Shown: positions 32,422 through 45,600 of the stretch, one piece after another
How positions within the stretch are numbered: position 1 is the stretch's first letter
How the letters are laid out: every line of letters begins with the position of its first letter
NCBI GenBank assembly: GCA_028455995.1
Contig: JABELC010000009.1
Span: forward strand, 1,550,001 to 1,614,000
From: Scleromitrula shiraiana
Taxonomy: Eukaryota; Ascomycota; Leotiomycetes; Helotiales; Sclerotiniaceae
Length of the DNA: 64,000 nucleotides
Direction: 5' to 3'
Program-made: the position numbers and the translations under genes
Notes under the pieces: generated by a model
Seen by the model: only the letters and a program-made list of their open reading frames with translations
The model's database searches: none
What the model was told of the DNA's origin: nothing

Positions 32422-35400
32422 ATGGGTGAAAAGATCACCGAGGATCAAGTCGCGAACTTGTTAGCAATATTACGAACCGATGCGTCAATAGATGCGAAAG
32501 TCAACCAAATCAACAATGTCAAATCTGGTATCAAGCAATATAATGTTCCCGAACCATGCATCGTCGCATTATTCGAAGCTTCGCGCATTGCTATGTCTTC
32601 ACAACATGCAGCGCTGGTGAATGCTGGTTTCTCTACTCTCAATCATCTTCTTACTAGACTATCACGTCAAGAACCAAAATACATTGTGAAGGAAGCTGCA
32701 CGAACATTACCACTCGTGATAGACAAGATGGGCGACCAAAGAGAGAAATATAGGCAACTTGCTGCGCAATGTCTTACAACCTTCGGAAAATCGGCCCCAA
32801 TGGATGTAGAGAGAATTGTAAAGAATGCTGGTCTGATTGGAAAGAACCCGAGAATGAAGGAAGCTTCGATGAACTGGGTAGTACAGGTATGATCATAAGA
32901 GATTTTGAAGGGCAATTACTAACCTAAGATATAGATGCACCAAGAACATGGAATGCCATTTAAAAGTTTTGTTACCACACTAATGGAATTGCTTGAAGAT
33001 GCAGATGGTATGGTGAGGGATACTGCTAGGAATACTGTTATCACCTTATTTCAGTAAGCCAACACTGTGCGCCTCGTGTCCGTTACTCATACTAATAACA
33101 TGCAGAAATGCCCCCAACACTGCAAAATCCGATTTAAAGAAACAATTGAAGAATTTTAACGTTCGGCCTGCAATCGTGGCAGCTATCACAAGTCAACTCG
33201 CACCTGGAGGTCCCTCTGCCGCAGAGCCCGAAGAAGTTAAAGAAGCCTCTCTGCGAATTCCTCTGGGCAGCAGTGTAGCTTCGATCACCAATATTCGACC
33301 CGCAACACCAGAAGTTAGAGTTGAGCAAGTAGATCCGGCATACGTCAACACTCAGAGAGAGCTGGAGGATACGTTTAGAGACATGGCGCCTTGTTTCGAG
33401 GATAAGGAGTCTGAGGCCAACTGGTTTAAGAGAGAACAGAGTTGTACAAAACTACGGAGATTGAATGCCGGAAATGCCCCAAGCGACTTTCATGATGCTT
33501 TCCTCATTGGGATCAAAGGGCTTCTGGATGGTATATTGAAAGCAGTCAACTCACTGAGGACAAGTCTTTCCAAAGAGGGCTGTAGTGTTATTCAGGAAGT
33601 TGCAAGAACTGCAGGACCTGGCTTAGACCCTATGGTTGAGATCCTCCTACAAAATCTGATTAAGCTTTGTGGTGGTACCAAGAAGATTAACTCTGCAAAC
33701 GGCAACGCCACGGTCGATATTATTATAAGCAACGCTTCATATAACCATCGCATCATGCAGCATATCTGGATAGCGTGTCAGGACAAGAATGTGCAACCGA
33801 GAACATACGCTACAGGCTGGCTGAAGACCTTGTTGAAGAAAGAAGCACACCACAAGAATCACCTTGAACATACTGGAGGCCTGGAACTTATTGAAAAATG
33901 CATAAAGAAGGGCCTAGCTGATGCAAACCCAGGAGTAAGAGAGAGTATGCGATCAACATACTGGACCTTTGCACAAATATGGCCAGCAAAGGCCGAGGTG
34001 TAAGTATTGTTGTATTCGGTTACTTGTGACATCTAGCTAACAATTTTAGAATACTCGAAAATCTCGAACCCACTCAACAGAGATTATTAGAAAATGCACC
34101 AGATAACCCCAACGCCCCGAAGAAGACTGAAAAGGTCACTGCTCGTCCGGGTCTTGGATTCTCCAAGAGCACCAATGGACCACCCAGACCTACCTTAAGG
34201 GAGACAATGCTGGCGCAAAAGAAAGCACAGATGGCCACCAAAAATATCCCTCTACGCCCTGGCTCCGCCATGTCAACCTTTTCTCCAGTGAAGAATGTTT
34301 CGTCTAAATCGACATCGGAAGCAGCTCCTGCAAGACCTCATCAAGAATCTACTGTCGCTCGTGGTGGTCTTTCAGTTGCTCCTATGCGACCAACCAAATT
34401 CAAGAGACCTGAAAAGCCAGAACTAGTTACGAGACCTGCAACGGCTGGACCATATTCTGTAAGACGAGCAAATCAATCCTCGACTGAATCTAGCGCAAGT
34501 CCTTCCGCCGCATCATCATCAGCACGACCACCAAGATCTAAAACCCCAGTTACCAGTAATTCGCCAAGAAGAGGAACAGTTCCAAGGCCAAACACAAGCC
34601 ATTCCAGTCGCCCAACAACCCAATCAACACATACAAGCCCTGCAAAGAGCACAACGGAACGAGCTGTAGCACCCTCACCTAGACTTGCTGCTTCTCCCCG
34701 TATCAACAGTCCTCCAAAGCCAAAGTCAATATCTACGTTAGCAGGCTCAAGTCCATCAAGAGCTGATGAGGATTTTACGATGGTCGTCCCAACTATTAGT
34801 AGTTTGGTGCGAAGTCAGTCGGAAAGTTCTCCACAAGTACCTCAGATAATGGATATTTCAGACGAAGACATTCAAACACCACTAAAACCGATGAAGGTTT
34901 ACGAAGATCCTTTCTCAAGTACAGATGATGCAACTACTCCTCGACCGGAAATGACACCTTTAGTGCTTGAGGAGGTCCATGTTAACGAAGATGCCATGAA
35001 TTTATCAAGAAATGGTATTAGTGAATTGGATGGTGAAGATGGAGCTAAATTCCCACCAATGTCTCCCGAAAAACTCAAACAAAGTTTGAGGTTACTCGAC
35101 AGTGGTATCTCCAAGATCAAGGCCAAATCCCTCGACGTCCATGGATTCCGAAAACTTCAAGGCATGATCAGAGACAATAAGGCGGCCTGGACAGACGACA
35201 GATTCGGCGATTTGCTCTTAGGACTTTTCGAATACCTCGAGGAACCACTCACTAACCTCCCCCCCGAAAAAGTACAAGATGTTAAAGCTCAAATCCTGGC
35301 AACCATCAAACTCATGTACAAAAAAGATCGTGAATCTTTCCGTCCCCAAATCGCCAAGGGCTTCCACTCCATACTCGTAACCCGTTCTTGCTATGATGCT

Positions 35401-35826
35401 CGCGCTCATATCGTTAGCGGTCTTGAACTTCTTGCCGATGAGCTTGTTATGCTGGCTGATCCAAAAGACACAGTCAATACCATCCTCTCTACTCTCGCCA
35501 ACGAGGAAATGTCGTTAGAAGGATGTCGCAAGTTGAGCATGGGTCTACATGTCCTGAAAGAAGCTTTAAATGTCAAGAACAACTACAAACCATCAGCGGA
35601 AGAGATCGAGGGCATTTGTGCATTAGCAGCGAGGTGTCTCGCGAGTAGTGAGAGTGGAGTTAGATTGGATGCTGTGGTGCTTTGCGTAAGTACTCATGCC
35701 AAGATTGGGGACGAGAGGTTCTGGGCTGCGGTTGGGGAGAGAGTCAAAGGTGACCCCAAGAGTTTAATCACTTATTACATTGTTAAAAGGCAGAGAGAGA
35801 TGGAGGCTTCAAATGCTGCCAATTGA
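32422..35826 (+). CDS. STU1: Microtubule-stabilising CLASP protein STU1
   Basis: Exons 32422..32886, 32935..33053, 33106..33999 and 34050..35826 give 1084 residues. All three introns are about 50 nt with clean sites. CLASP proteins bind microtubules and promote rescue and spindle stability. The N-terminal TOG-like helical repeats are visible (LVNAGFSTLNHLLTRLSRQE, then YRQLAAQCLTTFGKSAPMDV and DGMVRDTARNTVITLF). A second array lies at about residues 260-460, with MAPCFEDKESEANWFKREQS, typical of CLASP_N, and PGVRESMRSTYWTFAQIWP. A long basic Ser/Pro/Arg-rich linker (about 540-740, rich in SPRR- and RPTT-like words) is the probable microtubule-binding part. A C-terminal helical domain follows. 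Confidence 0.92.
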
Positions 35827-37859
35827 GTTATGTTCTTAGTGTTGTCTTGGGGGATTAATAAGTAAAGGCTGGTTTATGGATATGGATGGGCGCGTGTTCA
35901 TAGGAAAGGCGTTCTCTGGTAGAGAAAATGGGAAACAGGTATGTGGGAGTGAAGAGCATTTGTAAGATATGAGGGAGAATCCCTGTTTTGACTTGTCTCG
36001 TTTTTTTACCTTGGAGGGACTACTTTTGGAATTCGGGGACGGTTGTGTTTGATTCCCTAGGCAGGAGGTAAAGGTAAAATATGGAGGAGTGAATGGCGTT
36101 GCTTTTGTGAGAGCAGTTATCGGTTTGGGTTGGTTTTGTTGTGTTTTTGTTCTTTTGGTTACTTACAAGTCAAAATGAGGGAGGAGAGAAGAGGCGTAGC
36201 GTAATATGTAGTTATTCTGAGGCTGGCAGTAGTGTGGCCGGCAATATTAAAATATATTTATGATATCTGTTCTAACTTCGATTGGGATATGGTATTTCTA
36301 TTATGTTTGAGGTGATGGTATGTTACTTTCTGAGTGTCCTGGCTCTAGAGGTCTACAGTGAAGGGAGAGAGGAGAGGGGTTAGACTTGGAGTAGATTGTT
36401 TAAATTTGGGTTCGGGTTTGAGGATTGGGAATTGAACAGTTCTTCTATATTACATGGATAGGTATGAATGAGTACGTATGCAGGAATAGATGGGGGGCTA
36501 GAGAGAGGATGTTGGGTTTTAACGGGCGATGTAATGTGGTATAGGGGGCTGGAACAGATTATCAAGGGATTAGAAAGTTGGAGAACATATCTATCTATCT
36601 ATCTATCTACATGGACTTAATGTGTTATGATGTGATGTGATATAATGGATGGATTCGATAGATGCCTGAAGTAACAACCATAGGAACTATCCATGGATAT
36701 CGTTTAAAGCGGGTAACTCATAAACAAGCTGTAATAAAACATCTAAGCATATTGGTAAGTAAGCACTGTATGTAAGGTTATCAAAGTGAGAGCGTGTATG
36801 TTAGAAGACATATCATATCACGTTGGCGGGGTTCGGTTCCAAGTCGATATACAGTATGTAAGTTGATGGCTTTTTATCAAACGGCTCGCTTTATTTCTAT
36901 TTTGATATTTTGGGCGGGATTTGAACTTTAGATTTGCTTGATTTCTTTGCCGGTTTAGGTTGGTTTGGATGGATAGGATGTTGGAGGTGAGTTGGAGGTT
37001 TTGGTTGGATATATAGATGGGATGGGAGTGTACTCTTCGTTGTTTGTGTGAATCTGGGATATTGTACTTATTTCGATATTGGAGATGAATATGAGATATA
37101 TGTTACCGTATAATAATCAAGATTGATCATATATCTAAACATTTAACTACAGTATAGTATAGTATCTATCTATCCAATGTTTTCAAGAATGAAAGCAAAC
37201 TCCATACATACTATCTCCAAATACAACCTGGAAACACCCAACTACCAACCCCATCCCGAAATCTCAGGCCGCAGCAAAGTCGACCGTGGAAAAAAAAACC
37301 AACAGTTACAACAGATAGAGATAATGATCGACAACTTACCCGTAAAGGGTCCCTTGCCCCTGCCCCTGTTAAACACCCTTTCTATAATTAATTTCCCGAA
37401 TTTTGAGAATCTAGACTTTAGGCAGACCGACTCAAGACTTGTGATGTACATACTGCATCTTGGGAGATAAAACGGGGAAAACGTTATGTATGGTAGATGT
37501 GAGAAGTGATATTTTTTCAGTCAGAATTTCAGAGCACGTACGGATTGTAATATAATATGATATGATATGATATGATATGAATGGGATGATAGAGGATTGA
37601 ACTAGAGAGGGGAATATTTTATTTTGTGGAGAGCTGGAAGGACGAGGGAGGCGAAATCGAGGGATTCTGAAACATTTATGCGGACGATAAATGGCATGGA
37701 TGGTGATGTGATAAGTAAGGTAATGAATGAGATTACCGGTTGATTGATTGATTGACCGACCGCGACCGACCGCGACCGACGGATATTATGGATTTACTGG
37801 GCGGAGGTATGGTATGATGTTTACGGGTATAGTGACTCGGACCCACAACTTATATTTAA
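35827..37859. other. Gene-free spacer downstream of STU1
   Basis: Contains the STU1 3' region, a CTAT tetranucleotide run (about 36588-36610), an ATGAT pentanucleotide run (about 37555-37580) and a GACCGACCGC repeat (about 37754-37782) just before the AT-rich block. No gene is supported. Confidence 0.55.
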
Positions 37860-39540
37860 GCGAATTTTAAAAAGTCGTGTTTTTGATATGATGAATTTAT
37901 ATTATATTTTTTTATATTGATTATAATGTTTTTAATATATGTTTTTTATATTTAATTAATGATAATTAAATTAAAAATAATATTTTATTTTCAAGTTATA
38001 TTAACTTCAAGTTGCTTGAATATAATAAAATTATTAACTTAGTAGTATAACTTGAAAGTAAAAGAGAAAATTCAAAATAAATCATATAATACTAGTACTA
38101 GTATTAGAATAAGTTAATATACTACTAGTAGTAATAAGTTTTAATTTAAATGAAAATATAATTTAATATAATTTAATATAATTTAATATAATTTAATATA
38201 ATTTAATATAATTTAATATAATTTAATATAATTTAATATAATTTAATATAATTTAATATAATTTAATATAATTTAATATAATTTAATATAATTTAATATA
38301 ATTTAATATAATTTAATATAATTTAATATAATTTAATATAATTTAATATAATTTAATATAATTTAATATATTATATGATAAAATTAATTATATAATAATA
38401 CTAATAATAATATATTTAAAATTATTTTCTATATTAATATAAATTATATATTAATTGAAATAAATATTTTATTATATATTTTATATAATAATTATATTTA
38501 AAAATACTAGTAATTTACTATTAAAAGATTATCAATAATATACTAGTAATATATAAAGTATAATACTTAATTATTATTATTAAAAAAATACAAAAAAATA
38601 TAAATTTTTTAATTAAAAGATTAAGAAAAGATTAGAATTTATATTAAAATACTAGTATTTAAATAATTTAGTATATAATAATAATAATATTTAGAATATT
38701 AATAAGAATAAATTATAAAATAATATAGTACTAAATTTATAATATAAATAAATATACTATAAAAGTTATAATTCAAGTTTAAAAATATTTTTGATATACA
38801 AGTTAAATATATAAATTAAATTTATATATATTAATAAATTAAAACTTGAATTTTAAATTAAAAAAATATAAATATAATAATATAAATTTATACTAGTACG
38901 TTATATATTTAATATTATAAACTTGAATTGAGTTGATATTTAAAAAAAAAATTAAGAAATTAATTTTAATGAAATAATATATTTATATATTATATTTATA
39001 AGATAAAGAAATAATTTAAAAATCAAGATATATTTTTAATTATTAATTATTATATTTTTTAATGTCAATTTTATTAAATATATTGAATATTATTTTAAAA
39101 TAAAAATAATAAAAATGTTTTTAAAATTTAAGTATATAAAAAGATAAATAACTTGAAAGTATAATTTATAATATTTAAAATTTTATTTATAAATAATATA
39201 GAATATATTAAATAATCTTTTATTTAAAAGTTTATATTCTAATATAATACTAGTACTAGTAGTATCATGATTAAATAAAATTAAAATTTATATCCTAGTA
39301 CTAGTAGTAGTAATAGTAGTAGTACTACTAGGAAGTTATATAAAGATAATATATAAAATATTAAGTTTTATTATAATAGTATTATTATAACTTCAAGTTG
39401 AAAATTCATATTATATTATTCGATCAATTGAATTATAAATCTTTTATATTATTAAAATTATAAAATTATAATTACTAATTGATTTTTAATTAAATTTAAA
39501 AACAATGATGTTATAATAATAGATTAGAGTGATTTTGAAC
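37860..39540. other. Extremely AT-rich block
   Basis: About 1.7 kb with hardly any G or C outside scattered CTAG words, with sharp edges. GC-rich GACCGACC repeats end about 80 bases to the left, and ordinary sequence resumes at about 39540. No ORF of note. It holds the 10-bp satellite at 38161-38370 and clusters of TACTAGTA palindromes. Confidence 0.9.
38161..38370. repeat. 10-bp satellite, 21 perfect copies of ATTTAATATA
   Basis: Bases 38161-38370 are 21 uninterrupted, identical copies of ATTTAATATA. The unit length is close to one DNA helical turn. No variant copies lie inside the array, unlike the other repeats in this window. Confidence 0.97.
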
Positions 39541-42249
39541 TTGTTTAAATGTAAGTTGTCTAGTACTGTATGTGTATATAGACGTGTGTGATGTGTCATA
39601 CGTCTGTACAGTTACAGTACCGATGTCAGTTCTTAGGCGCAGGTATCACAGGAACACTGAGCATAAACGGACAGACAGGAAGGCTGGATGGATGGATGGG
39701 ACTGCGCCGCTGCTGCGCTGTTGGTGGGTAGGTGAGGTAATCTCGAATGAATGAATGAATGTGAATATCGTAGTCTTCTGTTTTGAATTCCGAGTTACCG
39801 GATCGACTACTAACTAACTGGCATGTAGACGTTTCCAATTGATTGCTCAGCCTGAGTCAAATTTTCCCAAGCTGGAGGGTTTCATATCTGTATGGTATGT
39901 ACTTAACCGTAAGGTTAAACCAGATGAAGAAAAGACGGTAAATTTGACATCTCTTTTCTTGGGAGTTGGATAATAATAGTTCTCAAGGGCTTGTTCTTAT
40001 TCCTAGATATCTCTAGACAGGCCAACCTATCGTATCAGGTTAAGACTTTGATTGATTGGTTTTATTTACAATATAAAAATGAAGTTATTGGATCGTTGGA
40101 ACTCCCAAGACTTGTTCTCTTCCTCTCTTTGAGTAGCTTGCTGTAGTATTATACTGTGTCTATTTGTGATGTAGATAACTATGATGGTAATCTTGCAATA
40201 CGAAGACCTAAGAGTTTGAGAAGATATATCGATCGTGTTGTATTTTTGCGGCAAATGAGTAAGGTATTATGCCCAGATGTACTGTATATAGTTCCAGTTT
40301 GAGAATTTCCTACTTCCCATACGGTTTCTTACATGATTAACTCGACTTCCCAATACCATGGATGAGATACATCAATTCGAGGTATCTATATATTTGTCGG
40401 AAATAATCTTATAAGAGGATGGATGCAACAATGCACTTAGTGAATAGACGGGTTACAGCATAAACCTTCGACACTCACACATACACCGCCTTCATGTTCA
40501 TCTTGAGATTGGGGCCTTTTGTTTGGATGGTTTTATATATTTGAAACGATGAAACTGCTGAGATGTAATCATGCATGTATGCATCATGGTTGCATATTTT
40601 GAATAATTTATGGTTTCTTGTCAAGAGCCTTAGGATTTTTTGTGTTCTTGTTTAGGGCTTTCTTAAATGCTGCACCATTTTTGTAAGACGATCCATAGTA
40701 TTTAGCAGACACATTAGTGCTCTCATTCTCCATATATATAAGTCGTCGAATTTGAATGTCCGTTCAGCTGTCAATATTTGTGGTCTAGATTAGCATTAAA
40801 ATAAAATTAATACAGAATATATTCGGATATCCATACTTCAAACAAATTTCCATGAATTGATCAATTCGGTAGGATGAACAAGGTTGAGGAGTTTTATATA
40901 AATTAAGAGAAGCATTGATATTCCTTCCTTACAACATAGTATGTATACGGCAAGTTGTCAATGAACTGCTTATGTCCCGAGGAAACGGCTCATCATCTCG
41001 TAATTTTTCTTGTCCTTTTTGCCTCGTCTGAAATGTCCACGATATTATATTGCTGATGCCATGATTATGATTCCCAAGGTTATGACTGCTGCTGGCTGAT
41101 TCACTAAAAGGATCATCAGGCTTTTTTTCTAGTAAGTTTCTAGATCCTATTTCCCTTCCTCCCCATTACCGGATCCTACAGAGTAGACATAGAGACATAT
41201 GATTATGATTGATACCTTGAGCGTGAGATTATGCGATATTGAAACCCTTTGCACCTGGTGTACAATTGGAAGAATAACAAAAGAACTTCTCTGGAACACT
41301 TTGAGCTTTTAAATCTATTTCTAGAAAGCTGGACATCTGGGCAGTTCTATTGTACTGATGATTACTTGTATCGTATTTGACATACATACCGTTACTCTAC
41401 TGTATTTACTCCACAACCTAGTAACCTAGTATTTCATATTCTAACTATTCTCCTTAACTCTACTCTACCGGCTATTATAGTCCTATACTACTTACTATAG
41501 ATAGATACTATCGAAGCCCGAGAGTAATAGAAGAGAATATCAAGCGAGGTTGAAATTCCATAACTTCATCTCCAAGGCTCATCTCATCTCATCTAATCTC
41601 ATCTCATTTCATCTTAATCTCATCTCAATCTCAATCTCAATCTCAATCTCAATCTCATCTTACCTTACCTTACCTTATTCCATTCCGTCCTATCCCATCT
41701 CATCTTGTCCATCTTTTATTCTTCCGCCCGCTATCTACGCTCAAACAAATATCTATGAACCACTACCAGGAACCAACCTAGATATACAACAAATATTACG
41801 ACATAACTCTATGGTTCAATGATTTTATGATTATTACCTTAAAACCTTCCAAACTACATATCCAAGTACATACATATTACATGGGCCATACAATTATTAT
41901 TATAGTTATTAAAATTATTACAATTATCTTATAATAATTTATTTTATTCACCTTAAATCAACCTTTTTATAATTCTTCTTCAAATCTTTTACTAATAATA
42001 AAATCTACGACTCTCTCTGTTACAGTAACAACAACAATATTCATTCCTTTTTTTTTTCTCCACTCATTCATCTACCGGTACTTACAATTTGAACTTTACG
42101 TTTTATTTTATTCTATTTTATTTTATTTCATTTCATCTTATTTGATTTTATTTCCTTACGAATCAAACATCAAAGCTGTGCTGGTTTAATATTTCGTCTA
42201 GTCAATTAAATTTTTAGCTTCCTTCCAATTCCCTTCCATTATCTCTCCC

Positions 42250-42280
<31 letters not shown>

Positions 42281-42666
42281 TCTCCTCCTCCCCTTGCAAA
42301 GAATAAGAAGAAGAAGAAGAAGCAAAAGAAGGATGAATAAACTTCTTCTTGCGTACGTAAACAGTACAACAAAATCCGAAATTCGAGAAAATCTCCTTGC
42401 GACCCGTGCACTCAATCTTTATTAATACTCTTGGGAATTCTAAACTACACTATACTACAAATACACTACTTCCAACTCAAATCCCCGACAAAACGATAAA
42501 CTTAAACATCGAGGGATCGCATCTGTCAATTCATGTTAAGCCTCGATCTACCGTCCGTGATACTTGAGGAGGAAGTATCCATTAAGAAATAAAAGGTGAT
42601 ATCTTAGGGTTTTAATCTTTTCCATTCTTTTCCACAAAAAGCGTCTCTGGTTATAATTCTTTAATA
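39541..42666. other. Gene-free spacer and probable long leader of the LIM-RhoGAP gene
   Basis: No gene found. ATCTCA and CTTAC hexa/pentanucleotide repeats lie at about 41579-41690. Pyrimidine- and purine-rich tracts (42050-42065, CTC-rich 42245-42290, AAGAAG 42301-42330) fit a promoter and leader upstream of 42667. A 30-codon ORF lies at 42333-42425. Confidence 0.5.
41579..41690. repeat. Simple repeat, CATCT/ATCTCA and CTTAC units
   Basis: CATCT repeats give way to at least five ATCTCA units (about 41620-41660) and then CTTAC units. No further role is seen. Confidence 0.8.
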
Positions 42667-45600
42667 ATGGATTCTCCTGGCGATGCTTATTCGGATTCCC
42701 CTATGGATGGTGACGATGTTGCATATCCGTGTAAAGGATGTGGTGATGTGAGTGTGTCCCAGCGCACGCAAATCAAGTCTGTTCGAAAATATCCCACTAA
42801 CATTGGTTTTTTTTGCACAGATCCTCGAGGAGGGAAAAGCCTTCGAACTTGGTGAGTTATGATTCTATTTGATTTTTTATCATATTATTATTTTGATATG
42901 CGCTACGTTGCTTTATTTGATTCGAGATTCGAGTTGTACATCGATATCCGAGGGATCTAAATGAGATGAACCCTCCGACCTCAAAATTCAGTCAATCTAA
43001 CGAATCTCCAGCTGGCAATCGATGGCATTTAAATTGCTTCCGATGCAATACCTGCGGAACCCTCCTTGATTCCGATGCGAATTTGCTACTCCTCGGGGAC
43101 GGATCACTGATTTGCAACAATTGCACATACAGCTGCAGTGCTTGCAATAACAAAATTGAAGATCTTGCTATCCTCACCGGTGACCAGGCATTTTGTGCGA
43201 CATGCTTTCGATGCAGGAATTGCAAACGTAAGATCGAAAACCTTCGTTATGCGCGAACATCCCAAGGAATATTTTGTATGAGTTGTCATGAATCTCTGAT
43301 GGCTAGGCGGCGAAAAAAATCGAGAGCGGCAGCAAATGCGAAGTTGAAAAAAGATGATCAATCTCCTATGCTAGTTGACAAGTCCCTACCTGCTCTTCCG
43401 CCCAACGCAGTTCCACAAAGCGCCTTTTCCCCCGAACGTGACAGCCCAGATGGATTCAACGAAGATAATCCTACAGAATTATCCCCAAGGCCCCGTCCAA
43501 CCTATTCACATACCGATTCCTCATCCAGAAGCAGTTCCCGAAGACCTCGCGACGATAACTCTCAACGAACATCCACCGACACTACGAACCGAGAGGGCCT
43601 GACGCTTCCAACGACTACATATCGCAACAATCGATATTCGGGTATCTCGCAGGTATCTGCTGATGTAGGAAACGGAGATGGAGAAAGTTTCTTTATACCT
43701 CTCGCTTTGGACCAAAGCCCTGCCCCAACATTGACTCCAAGATCGGCATCGGGAACTTGGGGGGACTCGAAAAAGAACAAAGAAAACAAAGCCCCTGAGA
43801 AAGATTATTTTGGCACAAAAGAAAATGGGCGACCAACAGAGCCGCAAAATCGTTCGAGGGATGCGAGTTCGACCTCAACTCCACATATTGCTTTCCAGGA
43901 GAAAGGTAGGACACCATCTGCGGAAGAAACATCACAAATCAGGGAGAGTCTACGCAAGGCAGCAAATGGTACGGGATCCTCTACCAAAGCATCAACTCCA
44001 TCTGCTGGAGATGACACTATGGTACAACATGCAGACTCACCAGGAGGCAACGCAAATGGGAAAGCTCAATCATCGAACGAGAAGTTTAGACTGGGAGATG
44101 TTCCGAGGGAAAAACGTTCTAGGACCTCGAGGACGGATTCGCATTCGGATATGACGGGCAGTGAGAGTAGCAATTCGAAATCCGCCTTACCTAACAAACC
44201 TCCAAGGCTGGACAGCAACATGGCAAGGACGGATTCTCCCAAGTCACTATTAGCTGCAGATCAAATCACGCCCAGGTCTTCACAGGAATCTAAATCCAAG
44301 GACAATGAAGGTGGTGTATCAAGGATTGATTCTGGGAGCTCGAAAATATCGATACCTCGTAAGGAAATAGCCACAGGGACAATCAAAAATTCTAGTAGTA
44401 CGATGAGTTCATCTTCCGGAACAGATTCCTCCCCTTCCACCGAATCATCGTCAGAAACATCAGGCCTTACTCCAACTGTAAACGGCAAATCAATTTCAGG
44501 TCCTCTCCTGCAGTCCCCAATGGATGATATAATACCTCCTCCTTCCCGCTCTTCGACTCGACCAGCCGCCGTGCCTGAACAGGCCGATAAATTCATGACT
44601 CCTAGAGCGCCTCCTGCACCGCCGCCACTTTCTGCACATTCCACTACTGGCAAGGACTCTACTCCAACAAATGGTGCTCCTTCGTCCCCTAAACTACCTA
44701 GGTGGAGTGCAGGTGGTGACTTAACCATGGATGAAGATATGGCCAGAATATTTGGTGGAGATGAAGGTTCACAATCTATAATTCGACGGGTTTCCAATGC
44801 CGTACGACATGTTAGAAATACTAGCAGTGAAGCAAGCAACTCAGTTCGTGGCCATGGTCGAAGTGTTAGCGAAACGACAGCACGTACCCCTCAATCACCA
44901 CGCTGGCCGAAAACACCAATCATCGAAGACACTAGTTTAGGCGTTCGAGATATCAGTAGTCCAATCTCGATTCACTCTCCAATTTCGACTGATGACCCAG
45001 CTTTGCTGAAGAGACAACTTCGAAACTCGGAACAAAGGGTTGCTGAACTTGAAAGACAATTTGCAAACGAGAAGGACCTTAAGACACTCAACAAAAAGCT
45101 TCTGGAAAAAAGAAAGACTGTCTCGGTCCTTGATTCACAAACCGAACTAATGATACGACAATTGGAGGTTTTAGCCGGATATGTGGAACGCGCAAAAGAT
45201 TCTAAACAGCCACTCAATGTTGCCGAGCTAGAAGATTCTGCTATCAAAGAATTTGTTCAAAAGCTCGAGCATTTGAAGCAGTCCATGGCTGCATCAATCG
45301 AACAACTTTTTGAAGAACGTAATGATCTTTTAGAGGAGAAAAACCAGATCATTATCGACCGTGATAGAGCGTTGGTTGAATTCGAGCAATTATCAACTAA
45401 GAATGCACAACTCGCCGATATGAATAACGATCTCACGCACCAGATCCAGGAACGTTTCAAATCAGCAAACAACAATATGGAGAGTCCAAGACCACCACCA
45501 CATGGTCTGGGAATCTATCACCATAACAAGGACAAGTCTAATGTTTCGGTCCATCTAGACGATGCTTCGACCCTTCGCCCATCAACTACTGCGACAACAA

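Noticed and set aside
37177..37470. 97-codon plus-strand ORF downstream of STU1
   Set aside because: No motif, no neighbours, mixed low-complexity composition; not separable from chance.
38161..38370. CRISPR-like or telomere-like array
   Set aside because: No spacers and no G-rich telomere unit; it is a simple AT satellite in a eukaryotic genome.
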